Shown: positions 7,143-16,586, numbered from the stretch's first letter. The stretch: 64,000 bases of DNA from DASRAU01 sp035638075 (GCA_035638075.1 DASRAU010000046.1:62001-126000); one strand, 5' to 3'. Notes: a model not told the origin generated them from the sequence alone. Numbers and translations are program-made.

Positions 7143-8930
7143 TCATGCCGCGCGCTTCACGACGAAGAACTGGCGCGCGCGCACCGCGGTGCGCCGGGTG
7201 GTCGTGCCGTCCGGCCAGGTGACCAGCACCTCGTCGGCGGTCTCGGCGGACCCCAGGCCGAAGCTCAGGCGCGGGTCATGCGATGACGCGTACGAGTCGC
7301 CGGCCTGAACGTCTCGAACGAAAGTTCGGTCTCCCGCCTTGACGTGCACCACGGTTCCGGGAGGCGGCGGTCCGCCGTCCTTGCCCTCCGGCACGACGGT
7401 CAGCCACGCGCCCTGTGGCGTGTCGTTGCGCACGAGCGCCGGCGGGGCGTCGAGCCGCAGCACGAGCAGGTCGAGGTCCCCATCGTTGTCGTAGTCCCCC
7501 ATCGCGAGACCGCGGTGCGCCGCCGGCTCCGCGAAGCCGGGACCGGACGCCTTCGACACGTCGGTGAAGTGGCCGCCCCGGTTTTCCAGCAACGTCATGG
7601 CCTGCGCGTAGGGACCGACCAGCTCCGGATGCCGGTCGATTTGCGGATAGATGTGCCCGTTCGCCACCACCAGGTCGAGGTCACCGTCGGCGTCGAAGTC
7701 GGCGAAGGCGGTCCCCCACGACAGCGACTTCCAGGTCGCGGGGCCGACGCCGGTGTCCTCGGAGACGTCCTCGAAGGCGCCGTTGCCGATGTTGCGGTAG
7801 AGGGTCGAGTAGTCCTCGCTGAAGTTGGTGACGAAGAGGTCGAGCCGGCCGCTGCCGAAGACGTCCCCCGTCGCGATCCCCATGCTCGCCTGCGCGGCGC
7901 CGGCCGCGTCGAGCGCGCAGCCCGACCACACGCCTACCTCGCGGAAGCGGCCGCCACCCTCGTTGCGGTAGAGGTAGTTGGGGTCCGAGTCGTTGGCGAC
8001 GAAGAGATCGGGATCGCCGTCCCCGTCGAAATCTCCGGCGCGCACCGCGAAGCCGAAGCCGAGGCCGCGGTCGGCGAACCCGGCCTCCTCCGTGGCGTCC
8101 ACGAACCGTCCCCCCTCGTTGCGGAAGAAATGATCCGGCGCGCCTTCCAGGCCGAACGGTCCGAAGGCGACCTTCTCGACTCCCTTCCAGTCGAGCGTCG
8201 GCGTCGCCTTCAGCACGTCGTCGACCGACGCCTCGATGTAGGCCGCGACGTAGAGATCGAGGTCGCCGTCCGCATCGGCGTCGAAGAAGGCGGCGGCGGT
8301 GTTCCAGCCGGGCGCCTCGACCCCGGCGCGCGCCGCGACGTTCTCGAAATGCCCGTTGCCGAGATTGCGATAGAGGAGGTTCTTCCCGAAGCAGGAGACG
8401 AAGAGGTCGGTCCAGCCGTCGCCGTCGTAGTCGGCGGCGACGACCCCGGTCCCCCAGCAGCCCTCGCCGTCGACACCGGCTTCGGCGGTCACGTCGTGGA
8501 ACGAGCCGTCCGGCAGGCCGCGGTAGAGCGCGTGCCGACCGCGCTCGACGATGCGCCCCGCATCGATGCGCCAGCCGTTCGGCAGGTACACGTCGAGACG
8601 TCCGTCCCGGTCGTAGTCGAGGAAGGCCACGCCCGACCCGGCGGAGTCGAGCAGGTGATCCTTCCCCGGCCGCCCCGCGAGGGTCACGCGGTCGAGCCCC
8701 GCCTCGCGCGCCACGTTCACGAACGAGAAGCGTGAAGCCCCGGCGGCCGGCTCCGGCGTCGCGGCGGGCTTCACGGCCGGCGCGGCAGACGGCGGCCCGC
8801 CGCCGGTCGCAGGGGACGGACCCGCGCCGCCCCGCGAGGCGCACCCGGGGCCGGCCGCGATCGCGGCGAGGAGGACGGCCCAAACGACGAGCGCCGCCAC
8901 ATCGTGGCGGCGCCCTCGGGATGTCAGCAC
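7143..8930 (-). CDS. CRTAC1-family lipoprotein with FG-GAP/VCBS repeats and C-terminal ASPIC/UnbV domain
   Basis: The 595-residue product starts with a signal sequence ending in a plausible lipobox (AAGPGC). It then carries about seven FG-GAP-type repeats with Ca2+-binding loops of the form D-x-D-x-D-G-x-x-D-L (for example DYDGDGWTDLFVS and DYDNDGDLDLLVL), expected to fold as a beta-propeller. The last 100 residues contain an ASPIC/UnbV domain (SYASSHDPRLSFGLG, then V-x-W-P-D-G). Such proteins are secreted or surface-bound and abundant in Acidobacteriota and Planctomycetota; function is undefined. The start codon is GTG at 8930 without an obvious ribosome site, so the start is uncertain. Confidence 0.85.
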   Translation of the reverse strand: MLTSRGRRHDVAALVVWAVLLAAIAAGPGCASRGGAGPSPATGGGPPSAAPAVKPAATPEPAAGASRFSFVNVAREAGLDRVTLAGRPGKDHLLDSAGSGVAFLDYDRDGRLDVYLPNGWRIDAGRIVERGRHALYRGLPDGSFHDVTAEAGVDGEGCWGTGVVAADYDGDGWTDLFVSCFGKNLLYRNLGNGHFENVAARAGVEAPGWNTAAAFFDADADGDLDLYVAAYIEASVDDVLKATPTLDWKGVEKVAFGPFGLEGAPDHFFRNEGGRFVDATEEAGFADRGLGFGFAVRAGDFDGDGDPDLFVANDSDPNYLYRNEGGGRFREVGVWSGCALDAAGAAQASMGIATGDVFGSGRLDLFVTNFSEDYSTLYRNIGNGAFEDVSEDTGVGPATWKSLSWGTAFADFDADGDLDLVVANGHIYPQIDRHPELVGPYAQAMTLLENRGGHFTDVSKASGPGFAEPAAHRGLAMGDYDNDGDLDLLVLRLDAPPALVRNDTPQGAWLTVVPEGKDGGPPPPGTVVHVKAGDRTFVRDVQAGDSYASSHDPRLSFGLGSAETADEVLVTWPDGTTTRRTAVRARQFFVVKRAA

Positions 8931-8949
8931 GACGGAGACGGGACCGCGG

Positions 8950-9516
8950 CTACTTCATCAGGGCCGACCAGGCCGCCTCGACCTTGACCCACTCGGCCTC
9001 GAGCGCGTCGGCCTTCGGCGCCTTGGCGAGCTGGCCCAGCACCTTCGCCGCGTCGAGGAACTGCGCCTTCGCCGCTTTCGTCACGATGACGAAGCCCTCG
9101 TCGTAGATCCCCTTGGCCTCGCCCTCGGAGTTGTGATGGTGGCCGCCCTCGAGAAGGCGCTTCCTGACGGCGCCGACCGAAGCATCCCCTTCGGATCCGA
9201 TCTGGCCGACCGCCGCCGCCATGTTCTCGATGGCGGCCTGCGCCCCCTTGGCGTCGTTTCCCTTGAGCGCGGTGCGCGCCCGCATCAGTTCTTCGTACGC
9301 CCGGTCGTGCGCCGACGTCAGGATGCTGCGGACGAGATTGGCCTCGGTCTTCTTGGCGCCGAGGATCACGTCGGCCAGCGTCTTGTACGACGCCACCATC
9401 GCGGACGGCGTCTCCCCCGCCCCTTCCATCGCCCGTGCCGGGAGCGTCCCCGCGAGGACCAGCCCCAGGCCCAGCCCCGCCGTGATCCCGCTCTGCCACC
9501 GTCGTCTCGAGTTCAT
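8950..9516 (-). CDS. Exported helical protein of unknown function
   Basis: I do not recognise this 188-residue protein. It has a clear signal peptide (cleavage near residue 29, PARA) and a mature part that looks all-alpha, with four long amphipathic segments rich in Ala, Lys and Glu. A GGHHHNSEG loop sits near the middle and could bind metal. There are no cysteines, so it is not a c-type cytochrome. The ATG at 9516 follows an AAGGAGG ribosome site, and a TAGACT -10-like box lies at plus 9547-9552. The CRTAC1 gene starts 19 bases after its stop, so the two are probably cotranscribed. Confidence 0.65.
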   Translation of the reverse strand: MNSRRRWQSGITAGLGLGLVLAGTLPARAMEGAGETPSAMVASYKTLADVILGAKKTEANLVRSILTSAHDRAYEELMRARTALKGNDAKGAQAAIENMAAAVGQIGSEGDASVGAVRKRLLEGGHHHNSEGEAKGIYDEGFVIVTKAAKAQFLDAAKVLGQLAKAPKADALEAEWVKVEAAWSALMK

Positions 9517-9583
9517 CGACCCTCCTTGGATGGTGCTGCGGTGGCGAGTCTATCGGTGTGCCGCGCGCCTCCGCAATGGCCGA

Positions 9584-10375
9584 TCAGTCCCACTCGAAGG
9601 CGGCCATCGAGAAGGTGCCGAAGGTGAAGGCGGCGTGGATGCGGCGCCCCGGCCCGGACGCGGCGCCGAGCGGCACGAACAGCGGCATGAAGTGATCGGG
9701 GGTCGGGTGATTGCGCAGCGGATCGGGGGCGCGCTCACGCCAGGCGACCAGCTCGTCGACGCGGTTCGCCTCGATGCCGGCGCGCAGCCATTCGTCGAAG
9801 GCCTTCGCCCACGGCGCGGGCGGTGTCCCCTCGACCGGCGCCTGGCCGAAGGTTCCGAGGTTGTGGACGGCACCGCCGCTGCCGAGAATCAGGATGCCTT
9901 CGCTGCGCAGCGGCGCGAGGGCGCGGCCGACCTCGAGATGGTGCCGCGCGTCGAGCTGCGACTGCACCGAGAGCTGGACCACCGGGATGTCGGCCTCCGG
10001 ATACATCAGGAGGAGAGGCACCCAGCAGCCATGGTCGAGCCCGCGCTTCGGATCGATCGCGGCCGACCGCCCCGAGGCGCCCAGCAGGTCGAGGACACGC
10101 TGTGCCAGCGCCGGGTCTCCGGGGGCCGGGTATCTCAGCGCGTACAGCTCCTCGGGGAAACCGCCGAAGTCATGAATGGTCTCCGGCGCGGAAAAGCCGG
10201 TCACGCGCAGCGACGGGGTGTCCCAGTGGGCCGAGACGCAGACGATTCCCGCGGGCCGGCCGAGGCGCCGGCCGAGATCGTGCAGGAACGGACCGGTCGG
10301 GCCGGGGTCGATCGGCAGCGTGGGCGCGCCGTGCGACACGAACAGCGCCGGAATGGACGAGGAAGAAGTTGCCAT
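9584..10375 (-). CDS. Extradiol ring-cleavage dioxygenase, class III (DODA/YgiD-type)
   Basis: The 263-residue protein matches the LigB/DODA superfamily, which opens catechol-type rings using a non-haem metal. Likely ligands and catalytic histidines are in LFVSHGAPTLP near the N-terminus, SAHWDT about residue 49, DHGCWVPLLLMYP in the middle, and GSGGAVHNLG. Length equals that of YgiD and plant DODA enzymes (about 260-270), which act on L-DOPA or similar catechols. The gene follows the patatin gene by 27 bases on the same strand, but no metabolic link is evident. No other catechol-pathway genes are nearby, so the substrate is open. Confidence 0.85.
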   Translation of the reverse strand: MATSSSSIPALFVSHGAPTLPIDPGPTGPFLHDLGRRLGRPAGIVCVSAHWDTPSLRVTGFSAPETIHDFGGFPEELYALRYPAPGDPALAQRVLDLLGASGRSAAIDPKRGLDHGCWVPLLLMYPEADIPVVQLSVQSQLDARHHLEVGRALAPLRSEGILILGSGGAVHNLGTFGQAPVEGTPPAPWAKAFDEWLRAGIEANRVDELVAWRERAPDPLRNHPTPDHFMPLFVPLGAASGPGRRIHAAFTFGTFSMAAFEWD

Positions 10376-10402
10376 GAGGGCGGAACGGCCTGGCCGGGCT
10401 CC

Positions 10403-12778
10403 CTAGAAACGCTGGCCGAGCAGGAAATAGATGCGGTCGCGGCCTCCTTCGGTGAATCCGTATCCAAGATACACCGGTCCGAGGACCGTGCGGGCCCCGA
10501 GGAACAGGGAGCCCCCCTTCAGCAGGCTGTCCCAGTCGATCGCATCGTCGCGCTGGTAGACCTGCCCGGCCTCGAGGGACAGGCCGAGGTACACACCCTG
10601 GGTCAGCGAGCCGAGGTCGAGGCGCGCCAGGGAGTAGTACGCGATGACGCTGGTGAACACCGACTTGTCTCCGAGCAGCTCGGTCTGCCCGAGCCCGGAG
10701 AGCTGCAGGAACCCGCCCAGCTTGCACGAGGATCCGACGGTCGCCGGCTCGTCGAGGTTGATGCAGCCGTCGCCGACCGGGTAAAGCGTCACCTTGCGCA
10801 TCGCGATCGCTTTCGAGGCGCGCAGCGTGGCGCGGGTGCGGTCGAGATCCGCGCCCCAGGCCTCGCGCGAGTCGTACCAGCGCGCCTGCACCGACGTGCC
10901 GCGGTGCGGGAAGACGACGGCGTCGAGGGTGTCCACGTTGAAGCCGAAGGAGTACCCGGCGTCGGTCTCGTGGTAGGAGGGAATGGTGGGATCGCCGACG
11001 CGCACGTCGCCGGTCTCGTAGGCGTAGAAGGCGCCGATCCGCGCTTCGCCCCAGCGCCCGAACACCCGCCCGAAATCCACGTGCGCCGAATTGCGGTTCA
11101 CCCGGAACTCCGCCAGGACCTGCTCGTCCTCCCAGATGTCCCAGTTGGTGCGGCGGGCCTCGGCCCCGACCGAGGTGAACCATTTCATGTGGGCGTCGAA
11201 CGGCTGGTAGAACTCGGTGCGGGCCAGGTCCACGTCCCCGATCTGGCCGATGTTCTCCCACTCGCCGCCGCGCCGGTTCGCCGCGATGTCCAGGTGGCGG
11301 AAGGACAGCGCGTAGCCGGTGTCTCCCTTGAAATCATCGCGGAACGAGGCGCCGAACTGCAGGCTGTTGTGACCGTACACCTTCTCCGGGACGTTCAGCG
11401 ACAGCGTGTTGCGGACGGGCCCCGCCGGCTGCCCCGGCGCCGAGGCCGGCGTGTGTTCCGGCTGCAGGCGCACGTCGATGGTGCCGCTGTAGTCGAGACC
11501 GTGCAGCCGCATCACCTGCTCGTTCACCTTCGGCTCGTCGAACGGCGTCCCGGTGGGAATGTTGACGTGCGCCGCGACGATGTCGTCGTCCACCCAGGAG
11601 TGGTTCTCGATGCGCACGGCGTCCACCACGGTCTCCTCGCGCGGGCGCAGGTGATGGCGCTCCTGGAACGCCTTCCAGGTCGCGTCGTCCGCCGCGAACG
11701 GCTTCAGCACCGGGATGGCGGCGCGGGCGTACTTCTCGCCGATCTCCATCGCCTCCCCGGCCCGATCGAAGCCGATGAAGGAGATGTCCCCCAGCTCGGG
11801 GGTGATGATGACGTCGCCGGGCCGCAGCCGCTTGATGTCCTCGCGCCTATTTCCCTCGGTGATGTAGCCGGTCCACTGGTTGTAGATCTGCACCAGGGAC
11901 CCCAGGGTCTCGATGTCGCCGAGCGGCGAGGTGATGTCGACCGCGATGATCTTCTCGGCACCGAGCGCCTGCGCGATGCCGATCGGCAGGTTCGACGCCG
12001 CCCCGCCGTCGATGAGCTTGATGCCCTCGATGTCCACCGGCGGGAAGAGACCGGCGATCGCCATGCTGGCGCGCTGCGCGGTCGCCAGGCTCCCGCCCTC
12101 GATGACGACGCCCTGCCCGTCGGCGAGGTTGGCGCCGACGGCGCGGAACGGAATGGTCAGCTTGTCGAAATCCTGCTCGCCGGTCGACTGGATCTCGAGC
12201 GAGCGCAGCAGCAGCGCCATGCGCTGCCCGCCGAGGAGCGACGCCGGCAGGTACGGCTTCCATCCCTTGAAGCGCAGCCGCAGGGGGATGAGGAAGGTCG
12301 CGTCGTCCTGCTTGCGGCGGTAGGAGCGGTCGGTGCGGTCCACCTTGTCGATGAAGATCTGCTTCCAGTCGACGCCCTTGAGGATGCCCTCGATCTGCCC
12401 CGACGAGTAGCCGGCCGCGTACAGCCCGCCGACGATCGACCCCATGCTGGTGCCGACGATGAGGTCCGGCTTGACGTGCAGCTCTTCGAGCACCTTGAGG
12501 ACGCCGATGTGCGCCGCCCCGCGCGCCCCGCCGCCCGAGAGCACCAGGGCCAGCTTCGGCCGCGGCGACATCGGCTTCAGGTCTTTCGTGAGGACGCAGG
12601 CCCCCTTCGCCGGGTTGATGGCGACGGCGTCCACGTCCGGCTGCTTCTCCTTCGAGCGCTCCGCCGGCGGCGGCGCCTTGGCCCGCGGCGGCGCGGCGGC
12701 CTCCTGCGCCGATGCCGCGGTGGCGAGCAGCAGCGGCAGGGCGAGCGCGAGGCCGGCGAACCAGGGGGGAAGGCGCAT
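10403..12778 (-). CDS. Patatin-like phospholipase fused to an Omp85/BamA-type beta-barrel (PlpD-like)
   Basis: The 791-residue protein has a signal peptide (1-24) and then a patatin domain. This shows the oxyanion motif GGGARG at 82-87, nucleophile Ser111 in GTSMG, and Asp257 in DGG completing the Ser-Asp dyad. A POTRA-like region and a C-terminal surface-antigen barrel (about 420-791, ending in a terminal Phe) follow. This is the type Vd/PlpD architecture in which the barrel is linked to a lipase passenger. It likely acts on membrane phospholipid at the cell surface. A TAGGAT -10-like box ends 9 bases before the ATG with TTGCGC 18 bases further up, suggesting a leaderless mRNA. pgm lies just upstream. 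Confidence 0.92.
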   Translation of the reverse strand: MRLPPWFAGLALALPLLLATAASAQEAAAPPRAKAPPPAERSKEKQPDVDAVAINPAKGACVLTKDLKPMSPRPKLALVLSGGGARGAAHIGVLKVLEELHVKPDLIVGTSMGSIVGGLYAAGYSSGQIEGILKGVDWKQIFIDKVDRTDRSYRRKQDDATFLIPLRLRFKGWKPYLPASLLGGQRMALLLRSLEIQSTGEQDFDKLTIPFRAVGANLADGQGVVIEGGSLATAQRASMAIAGLFPPVDIEGIKLIDGGAASNLPIGIAQALGAEKIIAVDITSPLGDIETLGSLVQIYNQWTGYITEGNRREDIKRLRPGDVIITPELGDISFIGFDRAGEAMEIGEKYARAAIPVLKPFAADDATWKAFQERHHLRPREETVVDAVRIENHSWVDDDIVAAHVNIPTGTPFDEPKVNEQVMRLHGLDYSGTIDVRLQPEHTPASAPGQPAGPVRNTLSLNVPEKVYGHNSLQFGASFRDDFKGDTGYALSFRHLDIAANRRGGEWENIGQIGDVDLARTEFYQPFDAHMKWFTSVGAEARRTNWDIWEDEQVLAEFRVNRNSAHVDFGRVFGRWGEARIGAFYAYETGDVRVGDPTIPSYHETDAGYSFGFNVDTLDAVVFPHRGTSVQARWYDSREAWGADLDRTRATLRASKAIAMRKVTLYPVGDGCINLDEPATVGSSCKLGGFLQLSGLGQTELLGDKSVFTSVIAYYSLARLDLGSLTQGVYLGLSLEAGQVYQRDDAIDWDSLLKGGSLFLGARTVLGPVYLGYGFTEGGRDRIYFLLGQRF

Positions 12779-12787
12779 GAAGGGTGA

Positions 12788-12817
12788 ATCCTAGTCGTCC
12801 CGAATCGGCGCGCGCAA
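12788..12817 (-). promoter_or_regulatory. Probable leaderless promoter of the patatin-BamA gene
   Basis: On the minus strand TTGCGC (plus 12812-12817) and TAGGAT (plus 12788-12793) are separated by 18 bases. The -10 box ends 9 bases before the ATG at 12778, where no Shine-Dalgarno sequence is present. Confidence 0.5.
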
Positions 12818-12830
12818 CCGGCCCGCGCGG

Positions 12831-14483
12831 TCAGGTGCCGGCCGCGGTGGCGCGCTCGATGAGGACCTGCGCCTCGGCGACGATGCGCTCGAGGTGGTCC
12901 TGGCTGCGGAAGGATTCCGCGTAGAGCTTGCAGACGTTCTCGGTGCCGGAGGGGCGGGCGGCGAACCAGCCGCCGTCGGTCGTGACCTTGAGGCCGCCGA
13001 TCGACGCGCCGTTGCCCGGCGCGCGGGTGAGGATGTCGCGGATCGGCTCTCCGGCGAGACTCGATGCGGTGACCGCCTTCGGCTCCAGGCTCTTGAAGGC
13101 CTGCTTCTGCGCCGGCGTGGCCGGCGTGTCGATGCGGATGTAGTGCGGCGCGCCGACCCGCTCGCGCAGTGCTTTGGCGCGCTCCCCCGGATCCCGTCCG
13201 GTCACCGCGGTGATCTCCGCGGCCAGAAGACCGAGCAGCGGCCCGTCCTTGTCGGTCGTCCAGACGGTGCCGTCACGGCGCAGGAACGACGCCCCGGCAC
13301 TCTCCTCGCCGCCGAAACAGCAGGTGCCATCGAAGAGGCCAGGCACGAACCACTTGAAGCCGACCGGCACCTCGTAGATCTGGCGGCCCGCCGCCGCGGC
13401 GACCCGATCGACGAGGCCGCTCGTGACCAGCGTCTTGCCGACCACCGCGCTTTTCGACCAGCCGGGCCGGTGCTCCAGCAGGTACTCGATGGCGACCGCG
13501 AGGTAGTGGTTCGGGTTGAGCAAGCCCGAACCGGGCGTGACGATGCCGTGCCGGTCGGCGTCGGCGTCGTTGCCGAAGGCCACGTCGAACCGGTCTTTCA
13601 GCTCGACCAGCCCCGCCATGGCGTACGGGCTGGAGCAGTCCATGCGGATTTTCCCGTCGTGGTCGAGACGCATGAAGCGGAAGGTCGGATCGATCGCCGG
13701 GTTCACGATATCGATGGCCAGGCCGTACTCCTCGCGCACCACCTCCCAGTACGGCGCCGCCGCGCCGCCGAGCGGGTCGATGCCGATGCGCACGCCCCTG
13801 GCGCGCACCGCCTCGAGGTCGAGCACGTTCGCCAGATCGCGCACGTAGGGACGGATGAGATCCTCGAAGCGCGTCGTCGAGGCGGAGCGCGCCCGCTCGT
13901 ACGGCACCCGCCGCACGTCGGCCGCCGCCGCCGTTCCGAGCAGCGCGTTCGCCCGCGCCTCCACCCAGCCGGTGACGTCGGTGTCGGCCGGGCCGCCGTC
14001 GGGCGGGTTGTACTTGAAGCCGCCGTCGGACGGCGGGTTGTGCGACGGCGTCACCACGATGCCGTCGGCGAGGCCGCTCGTGCGCCCGCGGTTCCAGGCG
14101 AGGATGGCGCGCGAGATCGACGGTGTCGGCGTCGGCTGATCGCGCTCCTGCAGAATGGTCACGACACCGTGGGCCGCCAGCACCTCGAGGGCGGTGCGCT
14201 CGGCCGCCGGCGACACCGCGTGCGTGTCGCGCCCGAGGTACAGCGGTCCGTCGACCCCCTTCCCCTTGCGGTACTCGCAGATCGCCTGGGTGATGGCGGC
14301 GATGTGGTCTTCGTTGAAGGAGCCGGCCTCCGGCGAGCCGCGGTGCCCGCTGGTGCCGAAGGCGACGCGCTGCGCCGGGACTTTCGGATCGGGATGGAGG
14401 GCGTAGTAGTCCCGCTCGAGCCGGGCCGGGTCGATCAGGACGTCGGGCGGGGCGGGCTTTCCGGCGAGCGGATGGATGGCCAT
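12831..14483 (-). CDS. pgm: Phosphoglucomutase (alpha-D-glucose phosphate-specific)
   Basis: The 550-residue enzyme interconverts glucose 1-phosphate and glucose 6-phosphate, linking glycolysis with glycogen and envelope polysaccharide synthesis. The phosphoserine loop is TPSHNPPSDGG, the Mg2+ loop is GNDADADRHG, and the sugar-binding loop includes GGEESAGASF. The N-terminus has TSGHRG, and the C-terminal phosphate-binding loop is RPSGTE. Length matches E. coli Pgm (546). TATCCT ends only 5 bases before the ATG and no ribosome site is seen, in line with other putative leaderless genes here. Confidence 0.95.
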   Translation of the reverse strand: MAIHPLAGKPAPPDVLIDPARLERDYYALHPDPKVPAQRVAFGTSGHRGSPEAGSFNEDHIAAITQAICEYRKGKGVDGPLYLGRDTHAVSPAAERTALEVLAAHGVVTILQERDQPTPTPSISRAILAWNRGRTSGLADGIVVTPSHNPPSDGGFKYNPPDGGPADTDVTGWVEARANALLGTAAAADVRRVPYERARSASTTRFEDLIRPYVRDLANVLDLEAVRARGVRIGIDPLGGAAAPYWEVVREEYGLAIDIVNPAIDPTFRFMRLDHDGKIRMDCSSPYAMAGLVELKDRFDVAFGNDADADRHGIVTPGSGLLNPNHYLAVAIEYLLEHRPGWSKSAVVGKTLVTSGLVDRVAAAAGRQIYEVPVGFKWFVPGLFDGTCCFGGEESAGASFLRRDGTVWTTDKDGPLLGLLAAEITAVTGRDPGERAKALRERVGAPHYIRIDTPATPAQKQAFKSLEPKAVTASSLAGEPIRDILTRAPGNGASIGGLKVTTDGGWFAARPSGTENVCKLYAESFRSQDHLERIVAEAQVLIERATAAGT

Positions 14484-14516
14484 GTCACAGGATAGCGCGG
14501 CCGCCGCCCGCAGGCC

Positions 14517-15398
14517 TCAGAAGGCGAAGTTGAGGTAGAAGGACCAGCCGCGCACCTCGTACCGGAAGCGCGCCCGCGTGTCGCCCGATTCGTAACTCTT
14601 CAGGTCGATGCTTTCCTTGTCGAGCCCGGCGGAGATCCCGGCGTGCTTCACGTACCACCACTGCAGCCGCGCGGCGGTTTCGCCGATGCCGCCGTTGATC
14701 CCCGCGAAGTTGACGTAGATCTGGCGGTTGTAGAGCAGGACCGCGAGCTTTTTCGTCAGGGCCCAGTCGATCTGCAGGCCGAGCTGCGGCACCGGGGCGC
14801 TGACGCTGACCTTTTCATTGACGTCCCCGCTGACGGGGGTGCCATTGATGTCGGTGACGTTCCCCGAAGCATCCAGCTCGGCCCCGATCGACAGGTAGTC
14901 GATGCCGGCGGAGCCGGAGATCCTCACCTGGGGGAGATCGAGAAACGCGTAGCGCCACGCGACATAGGGGAAGTTGGTGTCGAAACTGGCGGTCACCTTG
15001 CCGTTCGCATGGTAGATGAAGTCCCCCCACTGGACGTCTTCCGTCAGGATGCGGGAGCCGGAGCGGTTCAGCTCGAGGTAGCCGAAGTCGAGGAACTGGC
15101 GCTTGTTGATCCGCCAGTTCAGCTCGAAGCGGGCGGCCTTCTTGCTTTCAGGCAGGTCGAAGATGTCCTCGAAGTTGATGGTGGCACCGACCCCGGCCGT
15201 CGTCGAGCCGAGGGCCGCGTCGGTGTAAGCATCGGCGAAGATGCCCCCGACCGCGATCCGGACCTTGTCCGGAACATCGCCGGGCATCTCGGCGCGCGCC
15301 TGTCCCGTCCCCGCCAGACCGACCAGCGCCGCGAACAGCAGGGTCCCGCCCACGCGTCGCCCCATCGCGCGACGCGGCACCACCGGTTCCTGCATCAT
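14517..15398 (-). CDS. Outer-membrane beta-barrel protein, unknown role
   Basis: The 293-residue product has an Arg-rich signal peptide and a mature part made of alternating beta-strand-like segments, ending in a terminal Phe (YLNFAF) typical of outer-membrane barrels. An acidic early segment (FEDIFDLPESKKAARFEL) precedes the strands. I do not recognise a specific family; it resembles generic OmpA/OmpW-size barrels of eight or more strands. I chose the ATG at 15398 because GGAGGAAT stands at the right distance, although the open frame extends to 15479. A TATGAT box at plus 15442-15447 could be its -10. Confidence 0.7.
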   Translation of the reverse strand: MMQEPVVPRRAMGRRVGGTLLFAALVGLAGTGQARAEMPGDVPDKVRIAVGGIFADAYTDAALGSTTAGVGATINFEDIFDLPESKKAARFELNWRINKRQFLDFGYLELNRSGSRILTEDVQWGDFIYHANGKVTASFDTNFPYVAWRYAFLDLPQVRISGSAGIDYLSIGAELDASGNVTDINGTPVSGDVNEKVSVSAPVPQLGLQIDWALTKKLAVLLYNRQIYVNFAGINGGIGETAARLQWWYVKHAGISAGLDKESIDLKSYESGDTRARFRYEVRGWSFYLNFAF

Positions 15399-15508
15399 GA
15401 GTCGATTCCTCCGGGCGGCGGTCAGGCTTTCCGCCGGGCGCATCATAGTGCAAGCGCCCCCTCCGGGCGCGATCCGCAATGGTGCTGAGGGCGGCCTGAT
15501 CCGACTCG

Positions 15509-16558
15509 TCAGCGGGCGGCGGGGGCGGAGGTTGCCGCCTTGGTCGGAGGATCGAGCTTCGGGTCCTTGTAGTTGCGGTCGATCTCCTTCTGCAGCGCCT
15601 TCGCGCGCTCCGCCGACAGGGAGTGGTTGCCGAAGAAGAAGTTCTCCACCTTGCTCTGGTCACCGTACTTCTGGGCGAAGCGGTTCCACAGCGCCGGGGC
15701 CTTGCGGTAGTCGTAGCCGGCCTCGTACACGTAGCGCAGCCCGACGCGGTCGGCCTCGTCCTCGTAGTCGCGGCTGAACGAGTTCCCGAAGGTCGTGGTG
15801 CCGAGCGCCGTCGCCTGCTGCGCCGCCATCTTGCCGAGATCGTTCTTGATGAGCCCCGAGGCCATGTTCGCCGCCTGGCCCGCGACGCCCGAGGCCATGC
15901 CGGCCTTGGCCTGGCGGCGGCTGTGCTCGTAGGTGGCGTGGGCCAGCTCGTGCCCGAGCACGATGGCCAGCTCGTCATCGTCCATGTCCTTCATGAGCCC
16001 GGAGAAAGTGTAGATGGAGAAATTCGCCATCGCCATGGCGTTCCATTCCGGGTTGTCGACGACGTAGACGCGCACCTTGCCCGGCTCGACGTAGGACGGC
16101 AGAAGGCGATCGACGATCTTCCGGCAACGATCGACCTCGGGCCCGCTGTCGATCAGCTTGCCGACCACCTGCTCCTTGCCGTCCGGGCCGGCATCCGAGA
16201 CCTTTTTGGCGGAGACGTACTGCTTCTCGGCCTGGTTGGTGCCGGCGATGACGTCGCTCTCCAGGAACTCCGATCCGTTCTTGACCGCCTCGATCGTGCC
16301 CAGGACGATCGTCCCCTCCGGGCTGCGGCTCCCCTTCGCCTTGATGTGGTATCCGATGGGGATGTCGGCCGCCTTCTTGAATTTTCCGGCGCTGATCTTC
16401 GTCTTCTCGGTCACCTGCAGCCGCTGGCCGTCCACGATGATGTAGCCCGGCTTCTTGAAGTCGAGATAGCCCTGCACGGTGATGGCCCCGGCCAGCACGG
16501 TTCCGGCGGTCGCGAACGACAGGACGAGGGCGGTGAGGGCGCTTCTCGAAGGGCGCAT
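15509..16558 (-). CDS. M48-family metalloprotease with an N-terminal OB-like (DUF5666-type) domain
   Basis: The 349-residue exported protein has a signal peptide (1-24). A beta-rich N-terminal domain (about 25-95, VQGYLDFKKPGYIIVDG) resembles DUF5666. The M48 peptidase domain has the zinc site HELAH at 203-207, and the third ligand is probably in the DYEDEADRVG segment about residue 250. Periplasmic M48 proteins such as BepA and LoiP assist or degrade outer-membrane proteins. The start at 16558 has AGGAGG 7 bases upstream. A -10-like TATCAT sits at plus 16587-16592. It is divergent from the DUF748 gene. Confidence 0.85.
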   Translation of the reverse strand: MRPSRSALTALVLSFATAGTVLAGAITVQGYLDFKKPGYIIVDGQRLQVTEKTKISAGKFKKAADIPIGYHIKAKGSRSPEGTIVLGTIEAVKNGSEFLESDVIAGTNQAEKQYVSAKKVSDAGPDGKEQVVGKLIDSGPEVDRCRKIVDRLLPSYVEPGKVRVYVVDNPEWNAMAMANFSIYTFSGLMKDMDDDELAIVLGHELAHATYEHSRRQAKAGMASGVAGQAANMASGLIKNDLGKMAAQQATALGTTTFGNSFSRDYEDEADRVGLRYVYEAGYDYRKAPALWNRFAQKYGDQSKVENFFFGNHSLSAERAKALQKEIDRNYKDPKLDPPTKAATSAPAAR

Positions 16559-16586
16559 GACGAAACCTCCTGACAAGGATGGCCCG

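Noticed and set aside
9221..12787. A long open frame on the plus strand across the dioxygenase and patatin genes
   Set aside because: It is an Arg/Gly/Val-rich shadow caused by high GC. The minus strand there carries two enzymes with full motifs and coupled spacing.
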